NCBI GenBank assembly: GCA_029532625.1
Contig: JARFXM010000004.1
Span: 2,170,001 to 2,234,000, forward strand
Source of the DNA: Lomentospora prolificans
Taxonomy: Eukaryota > Ascomycota > Sordariomycetes > Microascales > Microascaceae
Direction of reading: 5' to 3'
DNA: 64,000 bases
Shown: positions 36,124-46,724 of the stretch, in pieces
Numbering within the stretch: the first letter of the stretch is position 1
Layout: each line of letters starts with the position of its first letter
Made by a program: the position numbers and the translations under genes
The notes under the pieces: model-generated
Databases searched by the model: none
What the model saw: the letters and a program-made list of their open reading frames with translations, nothing else
What the model was told of the DNA's origin: nothing

Positions 36124-37392
36124 CTATTTACCATCTATATTTGATTGTGATAATTCTTCCATTGAAGAGTCTTCTTGTGACTCATCCGCCCCTCCAATTA
36201 CGACTGGGTCGTCATCGCCATCTTCTTCTTCCTCCTCATCACTATCTTCGTATTCATCCTCGTCCGACCCGTCACACTCGCCACGAGACTCTATTTGCTC
36301 TCTCATAGCGATCTCAAGGTCCTTTGCCATCTTCTTGTTGAAGCCTGAAGCCTCGGCTGTGGCATCAAGCCTGGTCGCACCGTCCTTGCCGACCAGCTTT
36401 TTGGCATCTTTGAAGAACGGGCCGGGTGTGGTGCTGACGAAGTGGAACCGTCTCTCGAAGAAACGTTTCACGCAAGCAACGTCTCGGTCGAAGTACATTT
36501 CTGCATTGCGGTGATCCATAGATACCATCTGAGGGAAATCGATGAGGATAGGGACAAGATCAATGGCCTCTTCCTCCTCGTTCGTCTCCTCATTCTTCTT
36601 GGTAGTCTTTACCTCCTTGATCAAAAGATTAAACTCGTTAAAATCGCCGTGAATCAAACCATGCTTCGCAAGGCGAAGGACTAAAGCTATTAAGTCGGCA
36701 TATAGACTCGCCGGGTCGGGAACGGAGGAGATTCCACGGAGGGGGAACGCGTCAATAAGCGACATGAGGACTGTATGCCGCGATTGGCCTAAAGGCTCCG
36801 GGACAGGGAATCCTTCGTCTCGCAAAGCTTTCATAAAGGCGAATTCCCTCATCGCGGCTAACCTTGATAGGTACATCCAAGACCCGGATGACCTGTTTTT
36901 CAGGTAATCTCGATTGGACTTGACCGTACGGAAGGATATCCTCCCAAGCCGGTGGATCTTGAGTACTCTTTGCACGCCATTGTTGTCTGCCACAACCATG
37001 ATATCACTCTCCTTCCCTACTCCTATCCGGTTACCGACACTGTAGATTTCCTTTCGTGCCGAATATGTATGAAGCGCCAGGTAATCCATGCCGCCGTACG
37101 TAAGTCTGTAGCCGTCGTACTTTGCCTCTTTCACTCGCGCAATGAGTCCGACCTTAGCGAGCGCCGATATGCTCTTGTGTACACCACTCGCGCCGCCGCG
37201 TAACCTTGCGATCCTTTCTATTAAGGGTGTGGGGACAATTTCATGGTTTTTGCTGCCCATCTCGACCTGAAATGTACGTTAGTGTGTGCTATGGCCGCGA
37301 ACCAAGTCGGCGTTAGAGTCTAGGCCTACCGCTGTCAAAACTCGCCAGTCCTCCGATGCAAGGTGGCGCATAGCCCTCGTATCGAGTTTCAT
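36124..37392 (-). CDS. rio2: Atypical protein kinase/ATPase RIO2 (40S ribosome maturation)
   Basis: Cytoplasmic factor that binds pre-40S particles and drives late 18S rRNA maturation by ATP hydrolysis. Exon 1 (37330-37392, 21 residues) joins exon 2 (36124-37266) across a 63-nt intron to give 401 residues. The N-terminal winged helix is MKLDTRAMRHLASEDWRVLTA onward to about residue 90 (the first residues lie in exon 1). The RIO-type P-loop IGVGKESDI is at 102-110, the phosphate-contact Lys in LKIHRLGR is at 124, the catalytic loop LIHGDFNEFN has D229, and the metal-binding LIDFPQMVS has D264. The C-terminus is an acidic tail of Glu/Asp runs, as in fungal Rio2. The gene shares a 537-bp promoter with rpn1, transcribed the opposite way, which would suit joint control of two growth-linked genes. 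Confidence 0.96.
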
Positions 37393-37929
37393 GTTTGCGG
37401 TGTTGGAATTGAGTGCTGTTGACGGGTGTTCGTCCCGTTGCCTAAAGTACCTTGGGAGATCACCCTGAGATTCGACGCGTGGGGCTCAAATTTGTGCCCC
37501 TCCAAGAAAAGAGTCTGATAAGATAAAAAACTGGCAAGATTCCGATAAGATAAGAATGGAAAAACTAAATATCCGAGCGCTAGAATTCCCAGCGGCACGG
37601 CCCTTCTCACGTGATTTTATATGCTGAGCTAAGCAGAGCAAGGCGAAGGTTTCTAGGCGGCAAAGCCTCGCGTCACCATGGGAGCTGCTAGCTCGCAAAC
37701 AAGGGCAGAAGCAGCTCTGCATCTTCCCACCGACAACGCCTTCATACACATACTACCACCTCCTCTTCCATCTCTGGTAGAGGACGAGCACCCACTACGA
37801 TTATACGACTTTTCATCCATTCTATCTGCGAATATCGTCCTTTCCATTCACTGTATTTTATAGCCCTTCAGAATCGTCCAACCCTCTCCATTCCGATTAG
37901 CAAAATCTACTCCACTCTCACCTGTTAAC
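37393..37929. promoter_or_regulatory. Shared divergent promoter of rio2 and rpn1, with a PACE-like element
   Basis: Seen: GGCGGCAAAG at 37656-37665, one mismatch from the yeast proteasome-associated control element GGTGGCAAA, about 265 bp before the rpn1 ATG. Known: in yeast Rpn4 acts through PACE to induce proteasome genes. Inferred: this may be the site for an Rpn4-like regulator. A 61-codon open frame (ATG at 37678 in a strong context, stop 37863) lies just downstream and could be an upstream ORF in the rpn1 leader. Confidence 0.45.
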
Positions 37930-40842
37930 ATGGCGCAAGACATCGACATGACGACGCCTGAAGACAAGGGAAAGGGCAAGGCCTCTGATACCCCCAAGGA
38001 TGAAAAGGCCGTCCTCAATGGAAAGAAGGAGGACGAGAAGCCCGATGGTATGTGCTCTTAGTAGCTGTTGTGCCTGAAATTGCGCCAGTCGCAAAGGCAT
38101 TGTTCTAACGTCGAGTCACTAGCTGGCGAGCAACTCAGTGAAGAGGATCAACAATTAAAGACAGATCTGGAGATGCTTGTAGAGCGGCTAACTGTAAGAT
38201 GGACCTTTCCTTATTTCAACGCCCTCTTAATGTGAAGCTCGTTTGCTTATCCTTTGCCTCTCTAGGAGCCCGATACCTCCCTCTATAAGACTGCTCTCGA
38301 GACTATGAAGACCACCATCAAGACTTCCACTTCGTCCATGACCGCCGTCCCTAAACCCCTCAAGTTTCTCCGCCCCCACTACGAGACCCTTACCAAACTC
38401 TACGATGAGTGGTCAGAAGGTGAGGATAAGACTTCGTTGGCGGATGTCCTCTCGGTGATTGGCATGACCTTTTCAGACGAGGATAGGCAAGATACCCTCA
38501 AGTACCGTCTTCTTGCGCCCACATCAGATATTGGCTCCTGGGGTCATGAGTACGTGAGGCATCTCGCCCTCGAGATTGGTGAGGTCTACGGCAAACGATT
38601 CGCCAACGAGGAAGATACGGACGACCTGGTCGAGCTTGCCCTTCTTCTAGTGCCCCTTTTCCTCAAGAGCAATGCTGAGGCCGACGCGGTCGATCTCATG
38701 AGCGAACTTGAGATCATCGACAGGATTCCCGAGTTCCTGGACAAAGATACCTATCCTAGAGTGTGCCTTTACATGGTTAGTATGGTTAATCTGTTGCCTT
38801 ATCCGGAGAACGAGCTCTTCTTGAAGACAGCGCATGATATCTACACGCAATACAACCAATTTACTCAAGCCATGTCTCTTGCCATCCGCCTAAACGATGT
38901 CGACCTTATCAAGGATGGCTTCAGCCGGTGCAAGGATCCCGCCGTGGAGAAGCAACTCGCCTTCATGATTGGCCGTCAACGGATAGCACTGGATATTGAT
39001 GCCAATACGGCTGATGATCAGGATCTACTTGAGTGTGCTTCTAATATTAAATTGTCGGAGCATTTCAAGGCCCTCGGCAAGGAACTCAACATTCTCGAAC
39101 CCAAGACGACGGAGGATATCTACAAGAGCCATCTTGAGAGCAGCAGAGTTGCGGGCATGACCAACCTTGATTCAGTCAGGCATAATCTTGCGGCAGCTTT
39201 CGTCAACGCCTTCGCGAACGCCGGTTTCGGAAATGACAAGATGATGTTGGTGGATGAGGACAAGGAGAGTTGGGTGTGGAAGACAAAGGGCGATGGTCAG
39301 GTTTCTACAGTTGCGTCGATGGGCATGCTGCTTTTGTGGGACATTGAGAGTGGCCTTGACCGAATCGATAAATACACATATGCGCCCGAGCCCGAGATTG
39401 CGGCGGGAGCTATGTTGGCGATTGGTATCATGAACTCCGGTGTTCGCATAGATTCCGAGCCCGCGTTCGCGCTTCTTGGTGATTCTGAGAAGCTCAATCA
39501 CAAGGATCCCATTATGCGGACTGCGTGTATCATTGGCCTCGGCCTTTCTTACGCGGGATCCAACAAAGAGGATGTTCTCGAGCTCCTTCTTCCCATCATC
39601 CAGGACTCATCTCAGTCTATGCAAATCTCCGCCATGGCTGCTCTTGCGTGCGGTCTCGTCTTTGTGGGATCATCGCATCCTGATGTTACTGAAGCCATCA
39701 TTACTACGCTTCTTGATGACGACCGTAAGAGCCAGTTGACGGACAAGTGGTCGCGCTTCCTCGCCCTCGGTCTTGGTCTACTCTTCTTCGGCCGCCAAGA
39801 GGAGGTTGATGTCATTCTCGAGACGCTCAAGGCTGTTGATCATCCCGTCGCGCGACCGACCGCCGTGATGGCGGAGATTTGCGCGTGGGCGGGTACTGGT
39901 GCCGTTCTCAAGATCCAGGAGCTGCTCCACATCTGTAATGAGGAGATGAAAGAGTCCGAGGAGCGCAAGGGCGAGGAGCTTCTTCAGGCCTACGCAGTTC
40001 TCGGTATCGCATTGGTTGCCATGGGTGAGGACGTTGGACAGGAGATGGTCCTCCGGCAGTTTGGCCACCTTATGCACTACGGTGCGCCCAACATCCGTCG
40101 GGCAGTGCCCCTGGCCATGGGATTGGTCAGCCCCAGCAACCCCCAGATGAAGGTCTACGACACGCTCTCCAGGTACAGTCACGACAACGACAGGGATGTT
40201 GCGGTCAATGCTATTTTTGCTATGGGTCTACTCGGAGCGGGTACGAACAACGCTAGGTTGGCGCAGCTTTTCAGGCAGCTCGCCGGCTTCTACGCGCGGG
40301 ACCAGGAGGCACTCTTCATGGTCCGTATTGCGCAGGGCCTGCTGCACATGGGCAAGGGTACTCTCTCCATCAACCCTTTCCACACAGACAGGCAGATTCT
40401 TTCTCGCGTCGCTACTGCCGGTCTCCTGGCTGTCCTTGTTGCCATGATCGACGCGTCTAAGTTCATCACTTTCGACTCCCACTACCTGCTCTACTTTATC
40501 GTTACGGCCATACATCCTCGCTTCCTAGTGACGCTGGACGAGGACCTCAAGCCCTTGAAGGTCAACGTTCGTGTTGGCCAGGCCGTCGACGTTGTTGGCC
40601 AGGCTGGTCGGCCTAAGACGATCACTGGATGGCAGACGCAGAGCACGCCTGTTGTCCTGGGCTATGGTGAGCGGGCGGAGCTTGAGGATGAGGAGTACAT
40701 TACCCTCAATAGTACGCTTGAGGGCCTTGTCATTCTGAAGAAGGTATGTTAGTTGCCGCTATTTTGTCCTTGAGTTGTTAAAGAAAGCCCAGGTACTGAC
40801 TTTTTGGGCCTTTAGAACCCTGACTGGGAAGACGGAAAATAA
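37930..40842 (+). CDS. rpn1: 26S proteasome regulatory subunit RPN1
   Basis: Largest base subunit of the 19S particle; docks ubiquitin receptors, shuttle factors and the deubiquitinase Ubp6. Exons 37930-38047, 38123-38193, 38266-40743 and 40816-40842 join in phase to 897 residues, normal for fungi. The N-terminal 40 residues are charged and disordered, then EDQQLKTDLEMLVERLTEPD and KPLKFLRPHYETL match the conserved start. The middle holds proteasome/cyclosome repeats (for example GAMLAIGIMNSGVR, ACIIGLGLSYAGSN, AAMAALACGLVF-like helices), which form the toroid. The end is GYGERAELEDEEY and, after the last intron, NPDWEDGK. The final exon has only 8 codons plus the stop; keeping the intron would replace them with Val-Cys-stop. 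Acts in cytosol and nucleus. Confidence 0.97.
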
Positions 40843-43800
40843 GTTAGCTGCGAGTTTCTGGAAGTCGAGGTGCAGCAGCAGCCCTAGCGTGATGGGCTTG
40901 GGCAGTAGTAGACAACTGTATAGTAATAATAACATGTATGTCACATGGAGAAGAGAGTGGGCCTGTTCCGGCTCAAGACTGCAATAGACAGTTTCTGGGG
41001 TTTTTCTTTTTTTTCTGTTTTGGGGCTTGCTGGAATTGCCCAACACTACTCTTATGATCCGAAATTCGTAGTATTGCGTGCCCAGTGGGCATGGGGGTAT
41101 CAACTCCTAAGGACGTTTGAGCTGATCAATGATGCTTGGTATCCTCGACCGCCATCATCGGGTATTACGGGTCAATTCCTCGTTGGCCCTCGAGGCCGGA
41201 TTGTGTAACCAACGACCCTGTTATATGCCTGATATAGGTGTTGTCAATTGGGAAATATATAAGTTGCGCCAGCGGGAGCTGTGGCGCTAGATGGGAACGG
41301 GGTGAGACGACCTCGGTAGAATTGAGCGAACTCGCGGCGGGCCAGCGTGCACGCAAGATCGATGCCTATTGTTCATTTTCCTTGGTAGTCCCCCCTCATA
41401 TTTCTCGGGTTCTTCTACTGGGGCGGCTCCGGCGATATAGGGCCAGCTCGCTAAGCCTTCGTTTGTAAGGCTGGCTGGAGACTGGGTGGAGACAATGGAT
41501 GCTAATTACAAACCTCGATCTATCACCATAAGGGCAATCGATTGATCTCAATACACAACTACACGGCACGACAGGAGGCAAAAAGGGAAATTAAAGAGAA
41601 GATAAGGTAATTAGCCTTGAAAAAAAGAACAACATGCATATAACCTTCCAACTCTAGCCCCATCCACTCGCAAGCCGCCTGGCGATGGGCGAGTTAAACC
41701 AAGGCCCGCTGCTCGAGTCGCTTGAGGTTCCCCACATCGATCTGTATGTGCCATTGATGGCCAGCTGAGAAACTGAGCCAGCCCACCATGAATGGATCAT
41801 TTCGTAGATGAGCTGTAATCTCGGTCCTGGCGAATCAGCGGCCCCGCTGCCGCCTTGCAGTCGCGGTAAAAATCTCCGACTCGGAGATTTTCTTCTACAT
41901 TCATTCAAAGGCGTGTGCTTCTGTGGCTGTTGCTTTTTTTCTTTTCTATCCTTTTTTGTTTATTCCGCGCTGGGGATAAAGGTGGCACTTTATGCTCGTA
42001 GGTGGCAAGGGGTGAATAACACTGTAGCTCAGGGCAGACAGAATCTCCCTTTCTGATAAAAATCTGCCCAGTGTTATTTTCTTCTTTCTTTCTTCTTTCT
42101 TCTTCTTCTGGTGCTGCGTGGGTGGGGTTGTTGGTGTTAGCCGTAGATGCGTAGGCGAGTACTGGTATTATTATTCCAAATAGTGAAACAAAGTTTGGAA
42201 ATCCGAAAAGCTGGGTTACTCTGCCTGCATCCATCCGTTTACGTTTTTCACATCCAATTAATCCTTTAAACCTCACCATCAGGGGGCTTGAATTCTTTTT
42301 GACGAAAGAAAGAAAGAAAGATAGAAATCAACTGGTCTCCTCCGGGTGCCTGGAAAGACCAACATCCATTCATTCATATTATCAAGACTCCGACCAAGGT
42401 CTTCCGCGGACAGGGGATTTTCTTCTTCTTTCTTCTTTTTTAAAACTTGGATAGAGCTAAACAATAACACCGATATTACAATTGTTAAATGGAACCTCAA
42501 CCTGAAGAGGCGACCAGGGCAGATCACACCGCAAGTTATCAGACCCCGTGGAGATCGCAGCATGACCCAAACCTCATTACCTGGACCTAGCCGGGCCTAG
42601 CCTTGGCTGTCCCGGCCGGGCCCAGAACCTGAAGGTCATGTTTGATCGCAGAGGAGCCAGTTTTCGCAGCTCACATGCTTCTGCTAGTGCATTCCCCTCA
42701 TCGTACATTTAAACTAGAATGATCCCTTCTGCGTTCCCTCAGTATCATCGTAAACCTTGAGCCGCCCTGTTGCGCAACTAGGCAATATCTCCCGTCGATC
42801 TCTCGTTTCCCTGCCTTCGCTTGTTTTTAGCTTGCATACGCCAAACCGCCCGGATTGTCTGGTCTGCCCGCAGCTACGCTGTCTTCCGGAACCCCGAGCG
42901 TCTACATCACCAAATGCCACTCAATCACGACGACCCACTGTCTGGAGGCTTGCTTGGCTTGCCACCAGCGTGGACCTCCCAGGACTCTTCCGTGCTCCGT
43001 CAACAAAGCTAAGCTGCGTCAGCAAAGAACTCTCCTTGGTGATCCGACTGGTACGCGGTTTTTGGCTGAAGCTGAAGCCGGTATTCTCGAAATCATCGAA
43101 TATCCTGTCCTGAGACAGGGCATAGAGGTGTTGACAAACCGTCCTCTCTCTCTTTCAACACTCGGTCTTCTCTAATGTATTAAAAAGGATGCGCCGTCAT
43201 CCAGCCTGCGATCACCCTGGTATAGCCCTTCCTCTGGGCGCTAGCAGGGACCGCTGGCAAGGACGCATATCCCTGGCACCACATGAGGGGCCGTCTCCGC
43301 CAGCCGCATGGCGTCGCCTTCATCCTCTTAGTTGAATGAACTTTGATTTCCTCTGGTTGCCTGAATCCCGCCTTACACTCTCACGCAGTTGCTCTCTCCC
43401 TACGGAAAAGTGAGGATATCTTTCAAGGTTGGATTAAAAGGTAAGAAGAGTGATGAAAACGAAATGCAACGCCCTCTTGAATTTCTTCGACTCTCGTACA
43501 CGAGCCCTTTTAGCGTTCTCGCCATGGTATCATGTCTCTTCAAGCTGAAAACAATTGAACCTGCTCTGTTCGAAGCTTTTCCCAAATCAGTTATCCATGG
43601 TCTTAAACACCACCCAATTCATGAGAGAACGGCCGTCAGCACATCAACTTGATTTCACAATCCATATCCTACAGGATCACAACTCTCAACCCTTCCTTCT
43701 CCATCCAAAACTTTCGAGGCCAAACGCAAGTCGACTCCGACAATTCCAATAAAAGACCTGTCCGCCCCTCCCCTAACCAGGGATGAAATGTGGGACGCGA

Positions 43801-44478
43801 AAACCCGGAAGAAAGTTGAAACGAAATGATCGAGGAAAGAGATGCAGTAGAAGAAGAAGAAGAAGAAAGAAGAAGAAGAAAGAAGAAAGAAGAAAGAAGA
43901 AAGAAGAAAGAAGAAAGAAGAAAGAAGAAAGAAGAAAGAAGAAGAAGAAGAAGAAGAAGAAGAAGAAGAAGAAGAAGATACAAGGATTGGCAGAGTCGGT
44001 TCGACCGCCATGGTGGGAACTACAAAATCGAATACCACCATATCAAGGAGAAGAAAATCAAGATCTCGTTTGTCCAAAGAAGCTAAGATGGAAACCCTGA
44101 CAGAAAAAAAAAGAGAAAGAAAAAAGGGACGAATGAAACGAGATATAGTGAGATCAGAGAGAAGGTGAGGTGAAACAGAGATCAGATACGGCATCTAGGT
44201 GCTCGGTGTGAGAGGGAAAGTCATGTCTGATGCCGAACTCTCGGCGAGCAAGATAAGAAAGCCTACAAGAAGTTAGTTGATCCCTGGCTCCCCTAGCAGA
44301 GCGGTATCTGACAGCTCGCATCGCCATTTCTTTCGAAACAGAAAAACACCACGCGCTTTAAGGAAGTACTGATATGGATCATGGGCCGCAGTGGCCCCAA
44401 TTCAACCCCTCAGCAACGGAAACACGTCTTCTCAGTTCGAAGCCGCTCAGGTTCATCATATCTTAGTGAAATGAACTC
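40843..44478. other. Intergenic: 3' flanks of rpn1 and of the transcription factor gene
   Basis: 3.6 kb between convergent genes. No coding sequence is supported; apparent Lys/Glu/Arg or Ser/Phe-rich frames near 43780-44190 come from the simple repeat listed separately. Pyrimidine/purine-rich tracts recur (41930-42110, 42290-42440). Confidence 0.6.
43850..43979. repeat. GAA/GAAAGAA polypurine microsatellite
   Basis: About 130 bp of pure A and G on the plus strand: GAA trinucleotides, then a block of 7-nt AAGAAAG-type units, then GAA trinucleotides again. Such tracts can form triplex DNA and vary in length between strains. It lies about 500 bp past the stop of the minus-strand transcription factor gene, possibly inside or near its 3' UTR (as TTC/CTT in the RNA). 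Confidence 0.92.
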
Positions 44479-46724
44479 TTAAGGCCTCTGAATATGGTCT
44501 GGCCTATCGATAAGCCCCCCAATATCAACGCGATTAGGCCTCTCATCCCTGGGCAATGGCGCGTCGTTTAACGTCGCCGTTGTCGGTTGCGGATGCGCTC
44601 GGATCGGGGGAAGTTGGAAGGATGGCGCCTGTGGCGTCCGACTAGTACTTGTCAACTCGCTGCGCGGAATCTGATATGATGACGGCCCAGCAGCGTACTC
44701 GGGCCGACCAGAAGACGGAGAATAGGCGGGAACGCCGGGACTGAGGCCAGATAACAGTTGGTTTCCCGGCGGAGCCGTCACTGGGCGACCGACTTGTGGG
44801 CTTTGCTCGAACCTAGGCCGATTCGGATCGAACGTGGCTGACACTGGGGTATGCTGCAGGTATGACTGCTGTTGTTGATGATGAGGCGCGGCTTGTGTTT
44901 GGTATGGGTACCCCGCCGCCATGGTATCCCTAGAATGGGGAGAAGGTGAGGGGTAGGGATATCTCGATGCGACGTTCAACCTCAGTACCACCACATAAAT
45001 GGACTCAACTTTGGTGAGGCCGAACTGAAATGAGAGCGACCTTTGTTGCCCGTCCACTGCCAAGAAGGTAAGGTGACCAGGCCGGTCTAACGGGATCCTG
45101 GAGAAGTCTTCGGCGCCGAATCCGAGTGCCTGTATCACTCTTTCACTCTCATGTTTGTTGAATATCGGCGGAAGGTAACGCGGCTCCTGTCGCGCGCGAT
45201 CGTCGTGGAGTTGCCTTTTGTAACCGTCGACCCTATCTCTTTCAGCTGGCAACACTACATCGTACAAAGCCCGGCCCTTAAGCGACTGAATGCCCACTAC
45301 CTCCAAGAACGAAGTGGATGCCTTGACAATCTCCAGTTCCATCGTGAGGTAAGCTACAGGCTCAGGCGGCCGCGTTGTAACGGAAAGCGGGGTTGCCGGA
45401 TAGACGCTGGCATCGCTAGGTAGCGCTCGTTCGATGTACCTGGAAGCCGTTGATTCGCTTGGTTGGGACTTTAGAACCCGATGCGACGGACTATTACGAC
45501 GGAGAGTGGCCTCGTACCCTGATAGAATGGAGCCGCCTGGGTACGCACCCAGCGGTCTTCTTAAACCGGTATCCTGTCCCGCCGTAAACCTCGATCCGTC
45601 GAATCGGGCATCTCGATCATCGCGTAACCGTGGCCGTCCTCGTTTCTTGTGTTGGACATCGATACAGGAGTCTTCCTTGCCGTTCATCAGACACCGTGAG
45701 CATGGGCGTTGGGCTAAACGAACAGAACCGTTAGTCGACATGTACGCTCTCCAAATACGCTGTGGAGCGCGAAAACTCGCCAGCCCTCGCACTGACAAGG
45801 CGCTAGGCTTCTTCGACGGGAGCTGCTCCCCATTTTACGGGAGGATGCGGGTTAGAATGCGATGGACTCCATTCATCCCTGCACTGCCTCTAACCGCATC
45901 TACTTGTAGATCATCCCCCAAACCATTCGACCGGTACAGCTCAAAGACAATTGCCCATACACACAACGAGGAGAGTGCGCGTATTCAGCGGAGAAGTACG
46001 TACCATCACATCTACTTGCAAGTTAGTTCATGAGGTTTGGCAAGACCTGAGCGGGCAGGGACACGAACCTAAGATGAGCCTTTTTGCAGGGGACACAGGC
46101 GGATGCAACATGGCCTTTGGCTTTCCTCGCAGGCCTAGGAGGCTCGAAGCTCGTTGCAGCGGGGGTGGATGCTTGGGTCGAAGGGGCATATGATTGTGAT
46201 GCGCCTGTTGCCGGAGGGGCAGGTGGGTATACAGGCTGCTGATGCGGTTGCGGTAGATGGGAAGGCCCTGGGGGTGGGAACGATAGCCTCCTTGGAAGCG
46301 GAGGCTCGGCGGGGCGATAGTATCCCATTCTATCTGACGTCTCTAGTGGCTGGGGATAAGATCGGATTGAAGGTGGTGGCGGAGGTAGCGTTGTGGGTAG
46401 CTGGACTCTGACGTCTTCGGGATGGCTCTGGTGCCGAGGGTGTCCACGATAGACATCTCGGGGATGTTGGTGTTGCTGTGGGGGCAGCGGGTACGGACCA
46501 TGCCCTTGGCTCCGATCACCAGCCTCTGATCTCGTTTTGGGCGGGAGCGGAGGAGATCCTGACATGGGCGGAGAGGGGTAGGCCCTTGACCGAGCAGCAG
46601 CCACGGACTCTGCTCTTTTGTCAGCCCAGGTCAGGTCTAATGAAAAGCTCGCCAGGTCCGATATACCTCGGCGTTTGCCGAGAGGAGCGAAGGATTGATA
46701 TGGGGTTGGGCTTGTTCCTGGCAT
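44479..46724 (-). CDS. Zn(II)2Cys6 transcription factor with PAS domain; DNA-binding domain assembled across an 8-nt microexon
   Basis: Sequence-specific nuclear regulator. Exon 46069-46724, microexon 46004-46011 (8 nt) and exon 44479-45713 join in phase to 632 residues. Only this join gives the full cluster: C210-x2-C213-x6-C220-x5-C226-x2-C229-x8-C238, with C220 encoded in the microexon. Both introns (57 nt and 290 nt) have CTAAC branch points and GT/AG ends. A basic RGRPR stretch at 246-250 resembles an AT-hook. A PAS-like domain follows (PVAYLTMELEIVKASTSFLE through GHLTFLAVDGQ to VYVVVLRL-like strands, about residues 340-460). The first 200 residues are Pro/Ser/Gln/His-rich, and the last 150 are also disordered. 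Target genes are unknown; related GHVASACVPCKKAHLR-type regulators occur across ascomycetes. The start at 46724 follows an in-frame stop, though an upstream non-coding or short coding exon cannot be excluded. Confidence 0.85.

Noticed and set aside
43655..44194. Ser/Phe/Leu-rich (minus) and Glu/Lys/Arg-rich (plus) frames of 100-180 codons
   Set aside because: They are produced by the GAA-type repeat, which has no stop codons in several phases.
45434..46033. 199-codon plus-strand frame across the transcription factor gene
   Set aside because: It is antisense to exon 3 and the long intron and has no domain; the minus-strand zinc-cluster/PAS reading is decisive.
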